From a bacterium (lineage in GTDB: Bacteria > Verrucomicrobiota > Verrucomicrobiae > JAJYAR01), in assembly GCA_021779435.1 (NCBI GenBank), contig JAJYAR010000014.1:1-17005 (forward strand): a stretch of DNA of 17,005 bases. The letters are read 5' to 3'. The translations under genes were made by a program, and so were the position numbers. The notes under the pieces are model-generated. The model searched no databases. It saw only the letters and a program-made list of their open reading frames with translations, and was not told where the DNA came from. Positions 1-6,205 of this stretch are shown here, one piece after another (positions within the stretch are counted from its first letter, which is position 1; each line of letters begins with the position of its first letter).

Positions 1-162
1 TTCGTCGACAGCTCCGGTCTCGGAGCGCTCTTCGCACTCTACAAGGCGGCGAACCATTCGCGCGACGGCGTCACCCTGCGGCTCCTGAATCCGCGCCCGC
101 CCGTCCAGCAGCTCTTCGAACTCACGCAGCTTCACCAACTCTACGAGATCTCCCGTCGCTGA
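1..162 (+). CDS. STAS-domain anti-sigma-factor antagonist, 3' end only
   Basis: The frame is open from the window edge and ends at TGA 160-162, leaving 53 residues of a C-terminus. It begins with FVDSSGLGALFALYKAA, the hallmark loop and helix of STAS proteins (SpoIIAA, RsbV, SypA). One of the two serines at visible residues 4-5 would be the phosphorylation site used by an RsbW-type kinase. The rest (TLRLLNPRPPVQQLFELTQL) matches the last strand and helix of the fold. The next gene starts 15 bp downstream and encodes kinase and PP2C phosphatase domains, the usual enzymes acting on such a serine, so the two are probably one operon and one partner-switching circuit. The family is clear; the protein's target is not visible, and the start lies outside the window. 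Confidence 0.78.
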   Translation, partial: FVDSSGLGALFALYKAANHSRDGVTLRLLNPRPPVQQLFELTQLHQLYEISRR

Positions 163-177
163 GCCCCGGCCCTCCCC

Positions 178-2121
178 ATGAGCGACCACCCATCACCCCC
201 GGAGCGCGGCGTGTCCAACCGCATCGCGTTCAAATGCGACCTCGAGGCGGCCCGCAACGCCACGCGGCTGCTGAGGGATTTCCTGGGCGAGCAGGGGCTC
301 GACGAGGCCGAGTTGTTCGAATGCGAGGTCTGTCTCGCCGAGGCCTGCAACAACGCCGTGCAGTACGCGGCCGACGCCCCGGTCCACTCTCCGATCACGG
401 CGGAGGCGGTTTTCAATGCCACGGGAGTCGAACTGCGGGTGATGGATCATACCACCGGCTTTGAACTGCCGGAACCTCCGGCCGGCATCGACCCCCGGCG
501 TGAGAGCGGACGCGGGCTGTTCATCATCCAGTCCCTCATGGACGATGTGCGCTACTACCGCGGTCGCGGGCGGAACACGCTCGTGATGCGAAAGTCCCGC
601 ACGCGCCAGAATCACCGACCCGAGCATGATGTCGCCACCGGCACCATCGAGGACGTCCGCCGCCAGCTCGAGACCTGCCAGCAGTCGATCAGCGCGATGG
701 CGCGGGAGCTGTGCGTGCGTTCAGAAACGCTCGCCGCCGTCTTCCGCTGCTCCGCCGAACTGGGCCGCACCAACGACCTCGAGGGTTTCGGCCGCCGTCT
801 GCTCGGCGACCTGATGCACCTCACGTCCGGCGGATGGTACGTCGTCCGCATCGCAAAGACCGACGCAACGCGCCTCGACGTGTTCGCCGCGTCGGACCCG
901 GCGTTGCAGGCACCTCCCCTGCCGCTGAGTTCCGGCGCCGAGCCGCCGCCAGCCGTCGAGCTTGCAGCCGCGTTTTCACGCCGGCCCGTGGAATTCAGGA
1001 CTGGCGGCCCCGCGTTCCCCGGCCCGCACGTCCCCGGCGACACCGCTGCGGCCGAGGAATCCGATGCCCCTTTTGCGATCATCGACGCCGCCGACCCGCT
1101 CGCCGCCGCCGGACCCTCCGCGTGCGGCCTGGTCCAGCCGCTCCTCTTCGGGGAGAAACTCGTTGGAACCCTCGCGATTGGACGCCGGGAACACGGCTGC
1201 TTCTCGGCGCTGGAGGCGGAGACGATCCGGACTTTTGCCGAATTCCTCGCGGTGCAGGTGATCAACGCGCGGCAGCTCGAGGATCAGGTCAACGCGCGCA
1301 TCGTCGCACACGAGTTGGAGATCGCGCACCGGATACAGAGCGCGCTCCTGCCGAGGCACCTCCCCGAGCACCCGGGCTGCACCCTCGCCGCGCACTGGCA
1401 GACCGCCCGCCAGGTCGGCGGCGATTTCTATGACGTGCTCAGGCTCGACGACCAGACTCTCCTGCTCGTCGTCGCAGACGTCATGGGAAAGGGCGTACCG
1501 GCGGCCATGTTCGCCACGATCATGCGCAGCCTGCTCCGCGCGCTCGTCAGCCGCGGCCGCCAGCCGGCCCACCTGCTGGGGCGCCTCAACGAGCTTCTCT
1601 ACGAGGAGCTGTCCTCCGTCGGCATGTTCATCACCGCCCAGCTTGTCTCAGTCGACCTCGCCCGCCGCACCGTCACCGCCGCAAGCGCCGGTCACTGCCC
1701 GGTGATTGTCACCTCGTCCGATTCCGTCCGGCCGCTGCGGGTCGCCGGCACGCCGCTCGGCATCCTTCCGCATGCCACGTATCGCGAGGAATCGGCGGGA
1801 CTCGAGGGACCCTCCGGACTCCTGCTGTACACCGATGGCGTCACCGAGGCCTCGGATCCGGACGGCCGCATGTACGGGATCGAACGGCTTCTCGCGCTGC
1901 TGCGCGACCAGACGGGTCCGGCCGCCGGCGCGGACGCGCTGCGTGATGCACTGGCCGCTGACATCGAGGGCTTTTGCCGCGGCGAACCGCTTCGCGACGA
2001 CCGGGCGTTCCTCGTGCTGCTGGAGCAGCCCGTGCCGGCGCACGAAGAGGCGGAGGATGCATTCGCCAATGCCGAGGCTGCGGGCCTGCTCCACCCGTCG
2101 AACTTCCGCAATCACCCCTGA
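178..2121 (+). CDS. RsbW-like kinase - GAF - SpoIIE/PP2C phosphatase hybrid regulator
   Basis: This 647-residue cytoplasmic protein has three domains. Residues ~10-145 are an HATPase_c_2/RsbW-type Ser/Thr kinase: N box E55-A-C-N-N59, G1 box D90-H-T-T-G94, G2 box G111-R-G-L. Residues ~185-365 are a GAF-type sensor. Residues ~375-630 are a SpoIIE/RsbU PP2C phosphatase with metal ligands in GGDFYD (D416, D419), ADVMGKG (D434), LLYTDGVTEA (D553) and RDDR (D607/D608). No membrane segment is seen. The kinase should phosphorylate, and the phosphatase dephosphorylate, a STAS protein, most likely the one encoded 15 bp upstream. The GAF domain, ligand unknown, may set the balance. The start is the first in-frame ATG after the STAS stop; it has no purine-rich ribosome site, only a CCCTCCCC tract. 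The G1 box has Thr where the first Gly of D-x-G-x-G is common, so kinase activity is less certain than phosphatase activity. The domain order recalls Vibrio SypE, which has a receiver in the middle. Confidence 0.9.
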   Translation: MSDHPSPPERGVSNRIAFKCDLEAARNATRLLRDFLGEQGLDEAELFECEVCLAEACNNAVQYAADAPVHSPITAEAVFNATGVELRVMDHTTGFELPEPPAGIDPRRESGRGLFIIQSLMDDVRYYRGRGRNTLVMRKSRTRQNHRPEHDVATGTIEDVRRQLETCQQSISAMARELCVRSETLAAVFRCSAELGRTNDLEGFGRRLLGDLMHLTSGGWYVVRIAKTDATRLDVFAASDPALQAPPLPLSSGAEPPPAVELAAAFSRRPVEFRTGGPAFPGPHVPGDTAAAEESDAPFAIIDAADPLAAAGPSACGLVQPLLFGEKLVGTLAIGRREHGCFSALEAETIRTFAEFLAVQVINARQLEDQVNARIVAHELEIAHRIQSALLPRHLPEHPGCTLAAHWQTARQVGGDFYDVLRLDDQTLLLVVADVMGKGVPAAMFATIMRSLLRALVSRGRQPAHLLGRLNELLYEELSSVGMFITAQLVSVDLARRTVTAASAGHCPVIVTSSDSVRPLRVAGTPLGILPHATYREESAGLEGPSGLLLYTDGVTEASDPDGRMYGIERLLALLRDQTGPAAGADALRDALAADIEGFCRGEPLRDDRAFLVLLEQPVPAHEEAEDAFANAEAAGLLHPSNFRNHP

Positions 2122-2134
2122 TCCCTCCACCCAA

Positions 2135-3328
2135 ATGAGACCCGTGCTCGCACTTTTCGTTTTCGTCGACGCCTGCGGCTGGCAGATCGTCAAGGACGAT
2201 CCCTTTGTCGGCTTCGCCGCGCCATACCGACACCGGCTTCGCTCCGTCTTCGGCTACAGCTCCGCGTGCATTCCTTCCATCCTTTCGGGACGGTACCCCG
2301 ACGAGCACCGCAACTGGTCGTACTTCGTGTTCGATCCGGTGAACTCGCCGTTCCGGTCGTTTCGGTGGCTTCACTGGATTCCGTCGGCGCTGACGAGCCG
2401 GCGCCGGGTGAGAAACGTGCTCTCGGCATGGGTGAAGCGGAAGCTGGGTTTCAGCGGCTACTTCGATCTCTACAACATGCCGTTCTCGGAAATCGCCGAC
2501 TTCGATTTCACCGAGAAGAAGAGTCCCCTCAAGCCGCGGGGCATGAATTCCGGAATCAACATCTTCGATCATCTCGAGGGCCGGCACATTCCCTATCACG
2601 TCAGCGAGCCCAGGCGCGGCGAGGAGGAGAATCTCCAGGCGCTGATCGCCGACATCGAGCGCGAGTCGATCGACTTCGCCTTCCTGTACTGGCCGGAGCT
2701 CGACGGGCTGATGCATCGCGTCGGCAACGACTCGCCGGAGGTGCCCCGCAAGCTTCGTTCGTACGAAGAGCGGATCGACCGGCTTCTCGAACGGGCGCGT
2801 CAGCACTACGCGGACGTCCGGCTGTACGTGTTCAGCGACCACGGGATGGCGAACTGCACCCGGCACATCGACCTGCGCGCGCGGATCAACCAGCTGCCGT
2901 TGAAGAAGGGTAAGGACTACGCCGTCGTGTACGACTCGACGATGGCACGCTTCTGGTTCTTCAGCGACGACGCCCGCCTGCGCATCACCGCCTGCCTGCG
3001 CCTGGTACGTGAAGGCAGGATTCTTTCGGACGACGAGCTGGCGAAGCTCGGCACGCTCTTCACGGACCGCTATTTCGGCCAGCTGATCTTCCTGCTCGAC
3101 GAAGGCGTGCTGATCGTGCCGAGCCACATGGGACAGCGTCCGATCCACGCGATGCATGGCTACCATCCCGATGCCATCCATAGTTACGCCTCGCTGATGA
3201 CCAACCAGCCCAACGTGCCCGCGGGCGTCGAGGCGATTCCCGACATGTACCGGTTGATGGTCTCCGAGGCCGAGGCGGCCCACGCGGCGAACCGGGTCGC
3301 CAGCCCCGCGCCCCTGCTCGCGGGCTGA
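2135..3328 (+). CDS. Alkaline phosphatase superfamily (type I phosphodiesterase / nucleotide pyrophosphatase-like) protein
   Basis: The 397-residue product has the metal-ligand pattern of the superfamily. It has an early Asp (D12 in FVFVDACGW), a nucleophile segment GYSSACIPSILSGRYPDEH with S42 (or S43) as nucleophile, D190-GLM-H194, S234-D235-H236-G-M, and a C-terminal AMHGYHP (H341 likely). Such enzymes hydrolyse phosphodiesters or phosphomonoesters with two metals. The substrate cannot be read from sequence; given the neighbours, a polysaccharide-linked or lipid-linked phosphate is possible. There is no export signal: the N-terminal hydrophobic stretch looks like the first beta strand. The open frame extends upstream inside the previous gene, but the ATG 13 bp after that gene's stop begins right at the conserved domain and is preferred. 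The gene lies between the signalling gene and a glycosyltransferase on the same strand, so co-transcription is likely. Confidence 0.82.
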   Translation: MRPVLALFVFVDACGWQIVKDDPFVGFAAPYRHRLRSVFGYSSACIPSILSGRYPDEHRNWSYFVFDPVNSPFRSFRWLHWIPSALTSRRRVRNVLSAWVKRKLGFSGYFDLYNMPFSEIADFDFTEKKSPLKPRGMNSGINIFDHLEGRHIPYHVSEPRRGEEENLQALIADIERESIDFAFLYWPELDGLMHRVGNDSPEVPRKLRSYEERIDRLLERARQHYADVRLYVFSDHGMANCTRHIDLRARINQLPLKKGKDYAVVYDSTMARFWFFSDDARLRITACLRLVREGRILSDDELAKLGTLFTDRYFGQLIFLLDEGVLIVPSHMGQRPIHAMHGYHPDAIHSYASLMTNQPNVPAGVEAIPDMYRLMVSEAEAAHAANRVASPAPLLAG

Positions 3329-3359
3329 CGCGCAGGCGGCCCTGCCGGAGATCGACGCA

Positions 3360-4589
3360 ATGAACGCGCGCGCCGCACCGCCGCCTCCGCCCACCGCGCC
3401 GCAGTCCATCGAGTGCGACGCCCGCCCGTCGCGTCCGCGCGCGCTGCACATTGCGCTCTCGCTCGGTGGTACCGACCTCGGCCGCTCCGGCATCGGCACC
3501 TACGTACGGGAACTCCTGCCGGCACTCGGGTCGCAGCTTCGCTCCGAGGGAGGCAGACTCAGCGTGTTCGGCCACCCGCGTGAATTGGCGGCGTTCGAAT
3601 CCGCCCTCGAAGGTGCGGCGACGCGACATCCCACGGGAATCCCGTTCCGGCCCGGCCTGAACGCGCTCTGGCATCTGGGGCGCGCCGGCGCGTTCGCACG
3701 CGGAATTGGCGCGGACGTCCTGCTGCTCCCGGCTGCGAATCGGCGGATCACACTCTCCGCGCGCCTGCCCACGGTTGCCGTCGTCCACGATCTCGCCCAG
3801 CTCCGCGTCGAGCGGAAATACGATTGGGCACGCATGTTCTATTTCCGCCGCGTGCTCGTTCCCGCGTTCCACCGGCCAGGACGGCTTGTCGCCGTCAGCG
3901 GCGCAACCCGTGACGACCTGGTCAGGATTCTCGGCATTCCACCGGAGCGGATCGCCGTCGTGCACAACGGCGTCAACACGCGCCTCTTCCCCGCTCTCGA
4001 CGCGCACTCCGATGCCGTGCTCGCAGCGCGGCGCGCATGCGGTCTCGCCGGGAAACCTTACCTGCTCTACCCCGCGCGGCTCGAACACCCGGGGAAGAAC
4101 CATGTGCGACTGCTCGAGGCGTTCGCACGCTCCGGCCTCGCCGCCACTCACACCCTCGCGCTATCGGGAGCCGACTGGGGCGCAGGCGACCTCCTGCGCA
4201 CGACGGCTCGTGCGCTGAACCTCGAAGGCGCCGTCCATTTCGCAGGGTTCGTTCCACAGGAGCTCCTCTCGCCGCTCATTTCCGGAGCAGACGCCGTGTT
4301 GATGCTGGGATTGCACGAGGGCTTCGGCCTGCCGGCACTCGAGGCGCTCAGCGCGGGACGTCCCGTCGCGGTGTCGAACACAGGGGCGCTGCCCGAGGTG
4401 GTCGGCGCGCTGGGTGTGCAGTGTGATCCCTTCAACGTCTCCTCAATCGCCGCCGCGCTGCATGCAGTGATCACCGACAAAGCCGTTCGCGCACGCTGTT
4501 CGGCGGACGGTCACGCCTGGGCCGAACGCTTTTCGTGGGACCGCACCGCACGGGGTATCCTCGATGCCTGCCATGAGGTCACGGCGTAG
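3360..4589 (+). CDS. GT4-family glycosyltransferase
   Basis: This 409-residue GT-B enzyme should transfer a sugar from a nucleotide-sugar donor to a growing glycan on the cytoplasmic face. A proline-rich, probably disordered leader (residues 1-28) precedes the N-terminal fold, which starts LHIALSLGGTDLGRSGIGTYVREL. The linker region has AVSGATRDDL and VVHNGVN (H202, N203). The donor domain has LLYPARLEHPGKNH and the E-x7-E motif in E320-GFGLPAL-E328, followed by GRPVAVSNTGALPEVVG. The length is normal for the family. The ATG has a GGAG at 3347-3350, nine bases upstream, one of only two clear Shine-Dalgarno sites in the window. It follows the phosphodiesterase gene by 31 bp and ends a + strand run. 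Donor and acceptor sugars cannot be told. Confidence 0.9.
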   Translation: MNARAAPPPPPTAPQSIECDARPSRPRALHIALSLGGTDLGRSGIGTYVRELLPALGSQLRSEGGRLSVFGHPRELAAFESALEGAATRHPTGIPFRPGLNALWHLGRAGAFARGIGADVLLLPAANRRITLSARLPTVAVVHDLAQLRVERKYDWARMFYFRRVLVPAFHRPGRLVAVSGATRDDLVRILGIPPERIAVVHNGVNTRLFPALDAHSDAVLAARRACGLAGKPYLLYPARLEHPGKNHVRLLEAFARSGLAATHTLALSGADWGAGDLLRTTARALNLEGAVHFAGFVPQELLSPLISGADAVLMLGLHEGFGLPALEALSAGRPVAVSNTGALPEVVGALGVQCDPFNVSSIAAALHAVITDKAVRARCSADGHAWAERFSWDRTARGILDACHEVTA

Positions 4590-4610
4590 CACGCCGGAAT
4601 GCCCCCTGAA

Positions 4611-4866
4611 GGAGCAAATTCATTTGCGACCGCCCGCCGGCCTCGGCCAGGCCGCGGATCCGCACATCGTGTCGCAGATAGATCTGCTCCCACAGCCGGA
4701 AAGTTACGCGCGCACACGCGCCCCTCCGCGGGGGCAAATCTATCATGCAACCCCGGTCTGCTTCGGCCAGGCGCGGATCCGCCCAGCGGGTCGCAGATTA
4801 ATCTGCTCCTACAGCCGGAAAGTTACGCGCGCGCACGCGCCCTGTAGGAGCAAATTCATTTGCGAC
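4611..4866. repeat. Array of five REP-like palindromic repeats in a convergent intergenic region
   Basis: Almost the whole 287-bp spacer between convergent genes is repeats. The 20-bp core, consensus GGAGCARATTYATYTGCGAC and often preceded by TGTA, occurs forward at 4611-4630, reverse at 4671-4690, forward but degenerate at 4731-4751, reverse at 4790-4809 and forward at 4847-4866. Forward/reverse pairs can form hairpins of about 80 bp. Pairs plus a shared linker (ACAGCCGGAAAGTTACGCGC, starting at 4692 and 4811) repeat with a period of about 118 bp, giving just over two units. Each core is itself a GCARAT/ATYTGC palindrome. The same family recurs between araB and araA. The position suggests a bidirectional terminator or mRNA-end stabiliser, as for REP elements; that role is inferred. 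Confidence 0.85.
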
Positions 4867-4876
4867 CGCCCGCCGG

Positions 4877-5908
4877 CTAGTCCGCCGTGCGCCCAAACAC
4901 CCGCCCGAAGCGTTGGATCAGCGCCAGAGTCAGAAACAGCGGGTTCCCCACGACGTACCGTCTGGCAAGCCGGCGGGGTTCCTGGAGGAATCGATACGCC
5001 CATTCCATTCCCGTCTCCCGCCAGAAAATCGGCGCACGTCGAATCCTTCCCGAGTAGAAATCAAACAAACCTCCGACCGTCAGCACCGTGGCGCCCGCAC
5101 AGCCCCGCAGGTGCGTCGCTGACCACCGTTCCTGTCGCGGGCTGCCCATACCCACGAGCACAAGTGCCCTTCCGATGCTGCGGATCCTTTCAGACACCGC
5201 CGTCGCCTCCTCGTCCGAACCGAAGTATCCGGGCAGCGCCAGCGCGATGTTCAAGTCGGGCACTTGTTGTCGCATGCGGCGACCGCACTCCTCCGCCACT
5301 CCGGGTTTTCCCCCGATGAGAACCAGCGGGATCCGCTCCTCCGCCGCCCGGCGACACAGAATCGGAAAGAGATCGGTGCCGTTCAGGTTGTGCCGCATGG
5401 CGATCCCAAGCAGCCCCGCCGCCATGCGGATGCCAACGCCGTCCGGCAGCAGCGCGTCGGCGTCGCCGAGCAGCTGTGCGTACGTCCGGTCAAAGCGCGC
5501 AAGGTTCAGGGCGTGTGCATGCACGAAATAGACGAGCCGTGCCCGCGCTGGGTCGGGCATCGTCAGAATCAGCGTCACCGCTTCTTCGATCGTCAGGTTG
5601 TCAATCCGAGCCGAGACGACGAACGGCCGTGGCACCGGAGTCGCCTTTGCCGAGGGGGCAAGGAGCGCCGCCAGGAGCGTTCGGGCGAGCACTCCGATAT
5701 CGGTCTTCAAGCTGCGGCGGGTGAGATATTCATCTTCGGCAGTCCGCAGGTCGCCGTACGGGATGCCCATTCTCAGCCGCGCCTCGACCGGAGAAACGAG
5801 TCCCCTGGGTTTCGCGTCATCACACCGAGATCCGATGAAACGCGCGGTGCCGTCGATGACGTCCCTGAACCTGGCTCGCGGCAGCAAAGGTGAATCGGCG
5901 AAATTCAT
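4877..5908 (-). CDS. WecG/TagA/CpsF (GT26) glycosyltransferase with N-terminal sugar-transferase remnant
   Basis: This 343-residue protein has a complete GT26 domain at ~96-343. It shows LLPDGVGI (D156, the likely catalytic Asp), NGTDLFP (176-182), VGMGSPRQE, VGGLFDFYSG and GMEWAYRFLQEPRRLARRY. The family moves N-acetylmannosamine-type sugars onto lipid-linked acceptors at the membrane face. At the usual catalytic Thr and nearby Asn (T-x-N) this protein reads FVHAHALNLA, so donor or mechanism may differ. The first 90 residues are not part of GT26. They resemble the C-terminal part of bacterial sugar transferases: LPRARFRDVIDGTARFIGSR is like LPQLxNVLxGxMSxVGPR, RGLVSP is like PGLTG, and DEYLTRRSLKTDIGVLARTL is like the terminal D-Y-x-Sl-x-Dl-x-il-x-T helix. 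The ATG at 5908 is chosen over an upstream GTG (5971) that adds 21 low-complexity residues. It is the last gene of the - strand group and may have its own promoter in the 297-bp gap. Confidence 0.87.
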   Translation of the reverse strand: MNFADSPLLPRARFRDVIDGTARFIGSRCDDAKPRGLVSPVEARLRMGIPYGDLRTAEDEYLTRRSLKTDIGVLARTLLAALLAPSAKATPVPRPFVVSARIDNLTIEEAVTLILTMPDPARARLVYFVHAHALNLARFDRTYAQLLGDADALLPDGVGIRMAAGLLGIAMRHNLNGTDLFPILCRRAAEERIPLVLIGGKPGVAEECGRRMRQQVPDLNIALALPGYFGSDEEATAVSERIRSIGRALVLVGMGSPRQERWSATHLRGCAGATVLTVGGLFDFYSGRIRRAPIFWRETGMEWAYRFLQEPRRLARRYVVGNPLFLTLALIQRFGRVFGRTAD

Positions 5909-6040
5909 ACGAGCAGCGTTTCGGAACCGAAGTGTACCCCGCCGCCCCGGCCCCAACGAGTGGGTGCCCACTCCATCACAAGGTAGCAGCCAGCCCCCGC
6001 GACCTGGACCTGAACGCCGGGCCGCGCCACCGTCGCCGCC

Positions 6041-6061
6041 GTGTAACCTAATAGGTTACAC
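6041..6061. promoter_or_regulatory. Perfect 21-bp dyad, candidate operator (site 1)
   Basis: Arms GTGTAACCTA and TAGGTTACAC are perfect inverted repeats around one central A. A one-base centre suits a dimeric protein binding site better than an RNA hairpin. It lies about 133 bp upstream of the TagA-like gene start on the - strand and has a near copy 55 bp away. No regulator gene is adjacent, so the binding factor is unknown. Confidence 0.5.
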
Positions 6062-6095
6062 GATGCTCGTCGCTCCCCGGGGCGGACAATCCGTC

Positions 6096-6116
6096 GTGTA
6101 ACCTATTGGGTTACAC
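6096..6116. promoter_or_regulatory. Near-perfect 21-bp dyad, candidate operator (site 2)
   Basis: Arms GTGTAACCTA and TGGGTTACAC differ from perfect symmetry at one position. It matches site 1 at 19 of 21 positions, differing at the centre base and at one right-arm base. Centre-to-centre spacing is 55 bp, roughly five helical turns, which would allow cooperative binding or looping upstream of the TagA-like gene. An alternative is a short palindromic repeat family. Confidence 0.48.
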
Positions 6117-6129
6117 GAGCGCCCCGTAA

Positions 6130-6190
6130 CGGTACTCTGCGATGCCGACACGACCGCGCCACGGTGACGGCACTCTGCGTTGCCGGCACG
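6130..6190. repeat. Short direct repeat, 2 x 23 bp
   Basis: CGGTACTCTGCGATGCCGAC at 6130 and CGGCACTCTGCGTTGCCGGC at 6168 are related direct copies (23 bp each, ending in ACG/ACG) with a 38-bp period and a few mismatches. They sit just beyond the two dyads, between the stop of the deacetylase gene and the dyads. Together with the dyads they fill much of the 297-bp gap at 5909-6205, in which I see no gene. Function unknown. Confidence 0.4.
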
Positions 6191-6205
6191 GTGGCAAAAC
6201 GGGCC

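Noticed and set aside
1706..2134. N-terminal extension of the phosphodiesterase reading back into the phosphatase gene
   Set aside because: The extension is Arg/Ser/Pro-rich out-of-frame translation of the PP2C domain. The ATG at 2135 begins exactly at the conserved fold.
4590..4876. Possible CRISPR array
   Set aside because: Repeats alternate in orientation, are palindromic and vary in sequence, and the spacers are themselves repeated. This is a REP-type pattern, not direct repeats with unique spacers.
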